From Trichodesmium sp. MAG_R04 (lineage in GTDB: Bacteria > Cyanobacteriota > Cyanobacteriia > Cyanobacteriales > Microcoleaceae), in NCBI GenBank assembly GCA_023356515.1, contig JAKQYG010000258.1, forward strand, positions 1-6,067: a stretch of DNA of 6,067 bases, given 5' to 3'. Of the stretch, positions 1 to 5,946 are shown in pieces. A program made the translations under genes and the position numbers. Each line of letters starts with the position of its first letter. Positions within the stretch are counted from its first letter, which is position 1. Below the pieces are notes generated by a model. It searched no databases and was not told where the DNA came from. It worked only from the letters and a program-made list of their open reading frames with translations.

Positions 1-834
1 ACTGTTGTTTCTGATGGGGATGACCCTAATCATTTTGATTCTAGCTATTTTGGTAAGGGATTGAAATGGCAGTTGCCTGATTTGGAGGGATCGGAGAAAA
101 GTTATCGAGTTGCGAAGCAGGTGTTTGAGGAGAGTGGACGGAGGATTATTGATGCAACTGTTAATGGTCGTTGTCAGGTTTTTTCTAAGCAGAATTATCA
201 ACAAGTCTTTCATAAAAATTACCTAGAATCTCAAAAGATTAAAGCAGATATCAAACCTTTTGAGACTCAAGTTGGAGGGATTGAAAATAATCCCGATAAA
301 TTATCAGCTTACTATCAAGCCTTAGAGATAAATCCCAAATCAGGAATTTCGTACTTAAAACTAGCTAATGCTTTAGTTAAACAGGATAAGTTAGATGCGG
401 CTATTGTTTTCTACAAGCTTGTCTGTAAAGTCGAACCTAGCTCGTCTAATGCTGCTGAAGCTTACATCAACTTAAAAGATTGCTTGGAAAAAGTGCAATC
501 AATTTCAAAAATGACTTCTGAAAATAATTTCCACAAAACCACAAATAATCAAAAAAATCTGTCTCAGAATTATGGCAGTTTTCTGAAGAGGGACTTTATT
601 AAAGCAACTGAAGATAATCCTGATGACTTATCAGGTTATTATCAAGCTTTAGAGAAAAATCCCCAATCAGGAACTTTGTACTTAAAGCTAGCTAATGCTT
701 TAGTTAGAGAGAATAAGTTAGATGCAGCTATTGTTTTCTACAAACTCGTATGTAAAGTCGAACCTGACTCGCCCAATGCTGCTGACGCTTACATCAGCTT
801 GAAAGGTTACTTGCCAAAGGTTAAATCATTTTAG
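1..834 (+). CDS. DUF115/MptE-like domain protein with C-terminal TPR modules (5'-partial)
   Basis: The reading frame is open from the first base (codon 1 = nt 1-3) to TAG at 832-834, giving 277 residues. The TTG at 61 is not a believable start, because codons 1-20 already match the DUF115 domain of the large minus-strand protein in this window (shared SxGDDPNHF, SYFGKG, LPDLE, CQVF). Codons 1 to about 72 are therefore the end of a DUF115/MptE-like domain (Pfam PF01973 family, related to Maf-type flagellin glycosylation factors). Its GNGPSL-type nucleotide-binding part must lie upstream of the window. Codons 95-167 and 204-276 are two copies of a TPR-like module (YLKLANALV, KLDAAIVFYKLVCKVEP), joined by an N/S/K/Q-rich linker of 36 residues. 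No signal peptide or membrane segment is visible in this part. The likely role is a cytoplasmic glycosylation factor with a protein-binding TPR tail; the family match is strong, the function inferred. Its stop overlaps that of the convergent glycosyltransferase. Confidence 0.88.
   Translation, partial: TVVSDGDDPNHFDSSYFGKGLKWQLPDLEGSEKSYRVAKQVFEESGRRIIDATVNGRCQVFSKQNYQQVFHKNYLESQKIKADIKPFETQVGGIENNPDKLSAYYQALEINPKSGISYLKLANALVKQDKLDAAIVFYKLVCKVEPSSSNAAEAYINLKDCLEKVQSISKMTSENNFHKTTNNQKNLSQNYGSFLKRDFIKATEDNPDDLSGYYQALEKNPQSGTLYLKLANALVRENKLDAAIVFYKLVCKVEPDSPNAADAYISLKGYLPKVKSF
283..501 (+). repeat. Intragenic TPR module, copy 1 of 2
   Basis: This is the first of two direct repeats inside the DUF115-TPR gene. 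It encodes 73 residues with one full TPR (YLKLANALVKQDKLDAAIVF, then KVEP) flanked by partial helices. It aligns without gaps to 610-828, with 55 of 73 residues identical and a period of 327 bp. The nucleotides match closely too, for example a shared CTAGCTAATGCTTTAGTTA and TGTAAAGTCGAACCT, which suggests a fairly recent duplication. Confidence 0.9.
610..828 (+). repeat. Intragenic TPR module, copy 2 of 2
   Basis: This is the second copy of the module at 283-501 and ends one residue before the last codon of the gene. Relative to copy 1, substitutions cluster in the first 23 residues and the last 20, while the central helix pair (KLDAAIVFYKLVCKVEP) is unchanged. The 36-residue linker between the copies (nt 502-609) is polar and low in complexity. 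Confidence 0.9.
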
Positions 835-2039
835 TTTATAAGTTGCAATAAACTCCCAAACAATGATATCCAATTGTTATTTTGGAACCACTTTGCACCA
901 GCTTTAATTGTATTTTTTTGATAGGTACTGTAATTATTGGCAACTTCTTTTATGGCTTCTGCGAATGAGTTTGCATCGTGGGTAATAGCTACTGCACCAC
1001 AGCCAAACTCTTCGATTCTGTTTCCCATCCATGTTCCTTTTAGTGACACCACTGGTTTACCCAAGTAAATTGCGTCTATAAACAACCCAGATGTTCTGTA
1101 TGAAAAAGCTGTCTGGGAGTATGGCAAAACTATAATATCTGTTGACTTTAGTAATTGAGCGAAGTCATCTTCCGGTAGCTCATCATCAAAAAACTCTGTT
1201 AATTCTTTTACTTCTTTCGCAGCTAGTTCTGCATGAGGATTACTAGAAGTAGGTTTCCTCATTATGAACTTGTACAATATATCTTTTGAAGGAGTTAGCT
1301 TTTTCACAATATCTACTGCTATCAAATAACCTTTATTAGGCATTTGCATCTCTGTACCTGCCCTGCCAGGAAGTAAAACGATTAACTTCCTACGAGTGCG
1401 ATTCAAGTTACCAGTTAATAGTTCATCTATTTTTAATTTTACAAAATCACGATCAGAAAGAAGTGTACAGGGATGGGGAGCTACAGCAAATCTTACATTC
1501 AAAGATTTATATAGAAGTTCTTGCATTTCTGAAGTAGTAACTGTTATCTTGACTTTTGACGACTTGTCAACAAGCGTTAAAAATGTTGCCCACCTTCTTT
1601 TAAATTCAACAGACATTACGTCAATAAAAGGTAGCCAAAACAGGTTAACGTTTGCTACTACATTTTTTTGCCTCCAGACCACTTCAGCTATTACCTCTGC
1701 ATGATTTAGACTACCAGTGTACATATATAAAAAAATGTCATTATTATTGTGGCTTCTAATTTGGCCTATAGCATCTTGAATTTCTCTCGTAAATAGGTTT
1801 AATAGAGATTCCGGTGGTCCACTAATACCCCTATTTCCAATAGCCCAAGAATTATCCCTAAAGGTAGGAATAAATTGGAACTTATTTTCGATCAGTTTAT
1901 TGGGCGTTTCCTTCCAACACAGAGAATAGAAATTGAGATCGTAGTGACTGCAAATTTCCATAATGTTGAAGTCATAAAAAAAGAAATGACCTGACAAACT
2001 TCTAGTATCTGGATTAATTGAGACAAGATTAATACTCAT
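831..2039 (-). CDS. GT-B fold glycosyltransferase (GT4/group 1-like), 402 aa
   Basis: Complete ORF, ATG at 2039-2037 and TAA at 833-831. The C-terminal half has the layout of a GT-B nucleotide-sugar binding domain: a beta strand and glycine turn at residues 219-227 (LIVLLPGRA), a K-G pair at 236-237 (PNKGY), a strand entering LKSTDIIVLPYS (297-308), then RTSGLFIDAIYLGKPVVS (315-332). In the last segment D322 sits where group 1 glycosyltransferases usually carry the donor-binding glutamate of their EA.A.G.PV motif. The N-terminal half (1-200) is divergent but of the right length for an acceptor domain; APHP at 187-190 is near the domain boundary. No signal peptide or transmembrane helix is seen, so it is probably cytoplasmic. 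Donor and acceptor are unknown. No good Shine-Dalgarno sequence precedes the ATG (only AGGGAA about 15 nt upstream), which is common in cyanobacteria. It lies downstream of the 1112-aa gene on the same strand with a 205-bp gap containing an inverted-repeat element, so it may not be co-transcribed. Confidence 0.85.
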   Translation of the reverse strand: MSINLVSINPDTRSLSGHFFFYDFNIMEICSHYDLNFYSLCWKETPNKLIENKFQFIPTFRDNSWAIGNRGISGPPESLLNLFTREIQDAIGQIRSHNNNDIFLYMYTGSLNHAEVIAEVVWRQKNVVANVNLFWLPFIDVMSVEFKRRWATFLTLVDKSSKVKITVTTSEMQELLYKSLNVRFAVAPHPCTLLSDRDFVKLKIDELLTGNLNRTRRKLIVLLPGRAGTEMQMPNKGYLIAVDIVKKLTPSKDILYKFIMRKPTSSNPHAELAAKEVKELTEFFDDELPEDDFAQLLKSTDIIVLPYSQTAFSYRTSGLFIDAIYLGKPVVSLKGTWMGNRIEEFGCGAVAITHDANSFAEAIKEVANNYSTYQKNTIKAGAKWFQNNNWISLFGSLLQLIN

Positions 2040-2112
2040 TTTTTAACTGTATAATTCCCTAATAAATCAGTTTGCAGATTTGTTTTTTAGTAAAAGTAAG
2101 CTCCCCCTACTC

Positions 2113-2218
2113 TTACAGCAGTTTCGGAGTTGGTGAGGTACAATTTTTTATTGCTTTATTAGATAGGCGAGATAGATTAGTCTTCAACTGTACCTCATCA
2201 TCCTAAAAAGTGCTGTAA
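2113..2218. mobile_element. Putative 106-bp MITE with TA-flanked terminal inverted repeats
   Basis: The ends are inverted copies of each other. TTACAGCA (2113-2120) pairs with TGCTGTAA (2211-2218), and TGAGGTACA (2134-2142) pairs with TGTACCTCA (2189-2197). Both pairs are separated by exactly 13 nt on each side, giving 30-bp terminal inverted repeats that match at 23 of 30 positions. The CAGCA ends are bordered by TA on each side (2114-2115 and 2216-2217), as expected for TA-target insertion by IS630/Tc1-mariner-type transposases. The 46-bp core is AT-rich and has no ORF, so the element would be non-autonomous. It lies between two minus-strand genes and could alternatively act as an RNA hairpin. 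I see no second copy in the window. Confidence 0.6.
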
Positions 2219-2231
2219 TATTTTTTCCTGT

Positions 2232-2258
2232 AAAAACTAACTCATTAGCTTATGAGCT
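2232..2258 (-). terminator. Possible Rho-independent terminator of the 1112-aa gene
   Basis: On the minus strand a 7-bp stem (AGCTCAT/ATGAGTT, one G-T pair, arms 2258-2252 and 2245-2239) with a 6-nt loop spans the stop codon. After AG it is followed by a run of five T (2236-2232). The stem is short and AT-rich, so it would be a weak terminator. The inverted-repeat element just downstream could add structure. Confidence 0.35.
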
Positions 2259-5200
2259 TTTGAGAAAAAATAGTGTCAATAAGTCTATCCCACTGTGGAG
2301 AGTTACTCAAAGAATCAACACAAAATTCTTTTCCACTTGTGGTAGAAAAGTTCCTAAATTTATCTGTCCAATCAACAACAGTTTCTAATGTTAAGTAAGG
2401 AGAGTAGTCTAGTGACCTCTTTAGCAAACTTACGGTGCTTTCTAGATCGTTATTTTGATACATTGACCAAGCTAAATTTATACACTCCGAATATTTTTGA
2501 GAATCGGGATAGGAAATTTCACTACTAATTTTTTTTGCTTTAAAACTAGATTCTGCCCTCTTAGTAAAATATTCTTGAAATATTTCTTTGTAATGTTTTT
2601 TAGTAAATACTTGACAGTGGCCATCTAAAGTAGCATCCACAATCTGACGACCATTTGCTTTAAATTGTCGATCTGCTATTTTATAGTGTTCCTCTGAAGT
2701 TTCTAGATCGGGCAAATGCCACCTAGTACCCTTCCCAAAGTAACTAGGATGGAAGTGATTAGGATCGTCTCCTTGTGAAACTATCTCTTTATGGGGTTGA
2801 CCTTTAGTAACGAAGTTATGATCTACTCCAATTAAAATAACTGTTTCAAATCCCATGTAATATGCCAATTGCATAGCTACATAAGTTACAGTGCTTCCTT
2901 CTTTTACGCCAGTTGCTGGATCTAGACTAAAAGGACCTCCTCTGTAAGGAAGGGTTTTGATAAAAATAACATCTTCTCTGTTAGGCAAGTGAGCAATACC
3001 TTTGTTGCTAATGAATTTTGGGCATGGTATGCCAAGTATTTCCTCAACGCTTTGTTCTATGACTAATTTATTAACAGTAACATAGTATGTCGGGGTGAAG
3101 CCCCACTTTTCAAATCCTAAGTATATGCGATTCATCCCAAAGCAAGTTTCATGCTTTAAAAAGGACAAATCCATTTTATTCAAGCTAGGTCCATTGCCGA
3201 TTATCACACAGCGCTCTCCCTTGTGTTTATCTTTAAACGCCCCTATCTTCCTTTGAGAATCAATTAGAACCGGCCTAGCTGTAACCTCTGTCAGCAGGAT
3301 TTTAGCTGTTTCGTAATCAGGTTTTAACTGGAGAGCTTGACGATAAGCTTGAGCTGATTCTTCGTGTTTGTCCTGACGCTCTAAAACTTGTCCTAAGCCT
3401 CTATAAGGCCAGGGTTTTTTTGAGTCCATTTGAATAGCTTGGTTGAAATAATGCTGTGCTTGCTCTAGTTGATTTTGATTTAAAAGAAGGTCGCCAATTT
3501 TGTGGTAAATTGTAGAAACAGACTTGATTGACAAAGCATTTTGGTAATGGCTAATAGCTTTGTTCTTGTTCTCTGATTTGGCTAACTTGTCTCCTAACTC
3601 AAGGAGATAGCTATGGAGAACTTCCTCAAAATCTTTAATTCGATCGTTGCGAACAAAAATCAGATTCCCCCAAGCAGGGTTATGTTTAAGTGGATAAGGA
3701 ACACACTGCAAAAAAATGTGGGGTTCTGTTTTTTTGCCCTTTTTCCCATACTCTTTAATATGATCCCACTCTGAAACAAAAACTCTATAGCCTTTTTTCG
3801 TCATATAAGTGGCAATGTCATGGTGGGTACATCCAAAATTTGGGAGAGAGCGATCGTCTGCAAACTCGCACATAACAAGTTCTGGTTTAATTTTACTAAA
3901 ATCAAAGCCTTGCAAAACCAAAAAGTCTGCTCCCTCAACATCTACTTTTAGTAAAGAAACATCGTTAATACTTAAATTTCTCAGTGTAGTGTCTAATCTA
4001 ACTGTCTCAACTGTCATTGTTGGCTTATGAGTAGGATGAAACGGTTTCAAAGAATGAATACCCCAATGCTCAGAGCTGACATAAAAAGACACATACTGAC
4101 CATTTTCATTGGATACTGCTTTGGGAATGATAGTAATATCCTTATAGTTACTTAGGTTTTTTTCTAGCTCTTTGCGGTTTTCTGGCTCTGGCTCAAACGC
4201 AATAACTCGCCATCCTTTTATGGCAAATTTTTGGGAAACAGATCCCACATGACCACCCACATCAACAATAGTATTCTGCAATCCTGCTTTCAAATAAGGA
4301 AAACGAACTAATAGTTCTAATTCTGAAAAAATCATAGTTTTATTTTGAATAGGTTGAATGTGAATAGGTTGTTTGTTTTTGGCTGCGTCTAAACCTTTCG
4401 AGTTATTCTTAATCCCCAGGTTCTTAGCAGATTCTTTCAAAATGTTATAGAAATTTAAACGAATTTGGCAAGCATTATGCTTTTCAAATGCAAAATTACG
4501 CGCTTTTTGCCCCAGTTTTTGACAGTAACTAGGGTCTTGAATCAGTTCCTTAATAGCCCAAGTTAGTTTTTCCTGATTTCTTTCTGTTACTAACTGAACA
4601 GATTGGGTGCTTGCAGGGTAAGCTACTGTAGCAATTTCTATTGGACCATATACTAAAGTAGGCACTCCTGATGCCATGCACTCAGGCAACTTATTAGCCA
4701 TTGAATGCCTAACGTAGTTAATGCTTTTACTGTCAAAGTTGTATGCAACTATTAAGCAGTTAGATGTCATCAGTAAATTGCGATAGTCACTTTGGGAAAA
4801 GTTGCTTTCGTGAATACTAAGGTAAGATATGCCAGAAAAGGCTTGAATTGCTTTTTTTTTCCAAAGAGACCATGTGTATATTTCTAACTTTAAAGGAAAT
4901 TGCTTATGTAAGTTTTCTAGGGCTTTTACAATGTCAGATATACTCGAAAAATTCATATCATCTGCCAAGGCACCTATGTAGCGAATTACAAAGGGATCGC
5001 TTGTAGAAAACTGTTTGAAAAAATTCTTTTGTTTTCTGAGGCTCCAATCCTTGGGTTCGATACAGTTCGCGATTGGTGTAAACTCTAAACCATAACGTTT
5101 CTTGAAAGCCTGAGACATAGATTCAGTAATAGAAAAGCAAGCTGCTGACTTATTCAATAAATCTCTAAGCGACTGATCTACTGCCGAGTAAATATCTGGC

Positions 5201-5583
5201 TTTTCGAGAAGCAAGCGATTTGGCCAGTCATCAACTATATGGGTAACTACGGGAACTCCTAATTCGTTAATTAGTTTGCAAGCAAAGTTGTGAAAGTTCA
5301 GATTATTGGCCACTGGTCGGTAATAAATTAGGTCAGGATGAAAAGCTTTGCACTTTGCAATGATGTTTTGCTCTTTCAAATGACTACCTTCTAAAAAAAG
5401 AGACTTATCTTCAGAAAATAAGTAGAACTCTTGATCCTTGGGACTCTTGCAGTAAATTTGTAGCCACAAATTACTAGGCCACTCAGCAAACAAGTTTTTT
5501 TTCATTTGACCCGTTGCAGAAATAGAACCCATTTGGACAAAATCTACAATTAGAAGACGTGGATAAGTGTTTTTCTCTGTCAT
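2245..5583 (-). CDS. Multidomain glycosyltransferase - FkbM methyltransferase - TPR - DUF115 fusion, 1112 aa
   Basis: Complete ORF, ATG 5583-5581, TAA 2247-2245. Residues 1-385 form a GT-B, GT4-like glycosyltransferase: opening strand RLLIVDFV, VDDWPNR at 117-123, and KLPECMASGVPTLVYGP at 298-314, where E301 is the probable donor-binding glutamate. Residues 436-646 are an FkbM methyltransferase (PF05050 family): SAM loop IVDVGGHVGS (439-448), acidic FEPEPENR (463-470), and the family signature LLKVDVEGAD (544-553). Residues 656-760 hold three TPRs (YHKIGDLLLNQNQLEQAQHY; PYRGLGQVLERQDKHEESAQ). Residues 778-1006 are a DUF115/MptE-like domain: CVIIGNGPSL (792-801), FGMNRIYL (815-822), ILIGVDHNF (916-924). 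Residues 1007-1112 are an extension with one TPR-like hairpin near 1030-1060. The expected activities are sugar transfer, O-methylation of a glycan, and a second nucleotide- or sugar-phosphate-linked transfer. No membrane segment is seen, so it is probably cytoplasmic. The fusion order is unusual; each domain call is firm, while the substrates are unknown. The start is supported by the opening GT beta strand immediately following it. Confidence 0.92.
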   Translation of the reverse strand: MTEKNTYPRLLIVDFVQMGSISATGQMKKNLFAEWPSNLWLQIYCKSPKDQEFYLFSEDKSLFLEGSHLKEQNIIAKCKAFHPDLIYYRPVANNLNFHNFACKLINELGVPVVTHIVDDWPNRLLLEKPDIYSAVDQSLRDLLNKSAACFSITESMSQAFKKRYGLEFTPIANCIEPKDWSLRKQKNFFKQFSTSDPFVIRYIGALADDMNFSSISDIVKALENLHKQFPLKLEIYTWSLWKKKAIQAFSGISYLSIHESNFSQSDYRNLLMTSNCLIVAYNFDSKSINYVRHSMANKLPECMASGVPTLVYGPIEIATVAYPASTQSVQLVTERNQEKLTWAIKELIQDPSYCQKLGQKARNFAFEKHNACQIRLNFYNILKESAKNLGIKNNSKGLDAAKNKQPIHIQPIQNKTMIFSELELLVRFPYLKAGLQNTIVDVGGHVGSVSQKFAIKGWRVIAFEPEPENRKELEKNLSNYKDITIIPKAVSNENGQYVSFYVSSEHWGIHSLKPFHPTHKPTMTVETVRLDTTLRNLSINDVSLLKVDVEGADFLVLQGFDFSKIKPELVMCEFADDRSLPNFGCTHHDIATYMTKKGYRVFVSEWDHIKEYGKKGKKTEPHIFLQCVPYPLKHNPAWGNLIFVRNDRIKDFEEVLHSYLLELGDKLAKSENKNKAISHYQNALSIKSVSTIYHKIGDLLLNQNQLEQAQHYFNQAIQMDSKKPWPYRGLGQVLERQDKHEESAQAYRQALQLKPDYETAKILLTEVTARPVLIDSQRKIGAFKDKHKGERCVIIGNGPSLNKMDLSFLKHETCFGMNRIYLGFEKWGFTPTYYVTVNKLVIEQSVEEILGIPCPKFISNKGIAHLPNREDVIFIKTLPYRGGPFSLDPATGVKEGSTVTYVAMQLAYYMGFETVILIGVDHNFVTKGQPHKEIVSQGDDPNHFHPSYFGKGTRWHLPDLETSEEHYKIADRQFKANGRQIVDATLDGHCQVFTKKHYKEIFQEYFTKRAESSFKAKKISSEISYPDSQKYSECINLAWSMYQNNDLESTVSLLKRSLDYSPYLTLETVVDWTDKFRNFSTTSGKEFCVDSLSNSPQWDRLIDTIFSQKLIS

Positions 5584-5588
5584 TATTC

Positions 5589-5602
5589 TTAGGTATTCCT
5601 AA
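5589..5602 (-). promoter_or_regulatory. Small palindrome just upstream of the 1112-aa gene start
   Basis: A perfect 5-bp inverted repeat with a 4-nt loop (TTAGG-AATA-CCTAA on the minus strand) ends 5 nt before the ATG. It contains the only AGGA-like sequence near the start, so it could either mask a weak ribosome-binding site or be a small operator. It is short enough to be chance. Confidence 0.25.
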
Positions 5603-5713
5603 ATTTATAGTTATTTTAAATAAGGATGAGACATTATCTGGCACAATAATTACGAATAATTTCATCAAGAACTGCATCTTGTATCGACTTGATGCCATAA
5701 ATTTTTTTGAGGA

Positions 5714-5746
5714 AGAGATTTGAGAATACCGCTATTCTCAATCTTT
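5714..5746. promoter_or_regulatory. Strong palindrome/hairpin in the upstream region of the 1112-aa gene
   Basis: A perfect 9-bp inverted repeat TTGAGAATA/TATTCTCAA (5720-5728, 5733-5741) surrounds a 4-nt loop CCGC. After a one-base bulge (T5719) it extends by five more pairs, one of them G-T (5714-5718 with 5742-5746). On the minus strand it is followed by a run of A rather than T, so it is not a Rho-independent terminator in that direction. It lies about 130 bp upstream of the start codon, so an operator or a structured 5' UTR are the more likely readings. Confidence 0.5.
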
Positions 5747-5874
5747 ACAATATTCTTCTTTGGTTACAAACCTTAGCATAACACTACTCTTTTTATTTAT
5801 CTTGGTTAATTTTTATATGAGTTCTTCTTAAATAGATGGAGTGCAATAAGGTCTGCATAGCAAAGGCTGTTAAA

Positions 5875-5905
5875 GTTTTGAGTTGTATCTCATACAACTT
5901 AAAAC
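5875..5905 (-). terminator. 14-bp stem hairpin downstream of the SDR gene, candidate terminator
   Basis: The arms GTTTTGAGTTGTAT (5875-5888) and ATACAACTTAAAAC (5892-5905) pair over 14 positions, with a single G-T wobble when transcribed in one orientation, around a 3-nt loop CTC. It lies 41 nt past the SDR stop codon. The minus strand continues with only TTTAA, so the T tract is poor. It may be an imperfect terminator, an mRNA-stabilising hairpin, or a small palindromic repeat of a dispersed family. Confidence 0.4.
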
Positions 5906-5946
5906 GCTGTATGTTTGCAATCTATTTTTATTCTAATTCATTACTT

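Larger units (their letters stand above)
5584..5946. other. 363-bp AT-rich intergenic region, no gene seen
   Basis: This spacer separates the SDR gene from the 1112-aa gene; both read leftwards. It contains no convincing ORF on either strand. It does contain two hairpins (5714-5746 and 5875-5905), a small palindrome at 5589-5602, and a loose 7-bp inverted pair CATCAAG/CTTGATG (5663-5669, 5688-5694). The promoter of the 1112-aa gene probably lies here, but no sigma-70-like -35/-10 pair with good spacing stands out. Confidence 0.7.

Noticed and set aside
61..63. TTG as start of the first + gene
   Set aside because: The frame is open upstream to the window edge and those codons align with the DUF115 domain of the large minus-strand protein, so the true start is outside the window.
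859..878. AACAAT/ATTGTT hairpin downstream of the + gene as its terminator
   Set aside because: A 6-bp all-AT-rich stem inside the coding sequence of the opposite gene, followed by only a short T run; too weak to call.
1396..1704. 102-aa + strand ORF
   Set aside because: It lies wholly inside the glycosyltransferase gene on the other strand; the sequence is low in recognisable features and fits an antisense shadow.
2096..2116. GTAAG/CTTAC 5-bp inverted repeat beside the MITE
   Set aside because: Short arms with an 11-nt loop that overlap the better-supported MITE end; likely chance.
3809..4030. 73-aa + strand ORF
   Set aside because: Antisense to the FkbM domain, whose motifs are clear; no independent evidence for a gene.
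5584..5660. Sigma-70-type promoter before the fusion gene (for example TTGTGC with TATTTA, 18-nt spacing)
   Set aside because: Only about half of the consensus positions match in each box, and AT-rich DNA gives many such pairs by chance.
5483..5698. 71-aa minus-strand ORF overlapping the start of the fusion gene in another frame
   Set aside because: It overlaps the well-supported N-terminus of the fusion gene by about 100 bp, has a Cys/Asn-rich sequence without motifs, and no good ribosome-binding site was seen. A leader peptide cannot be fully excluded.
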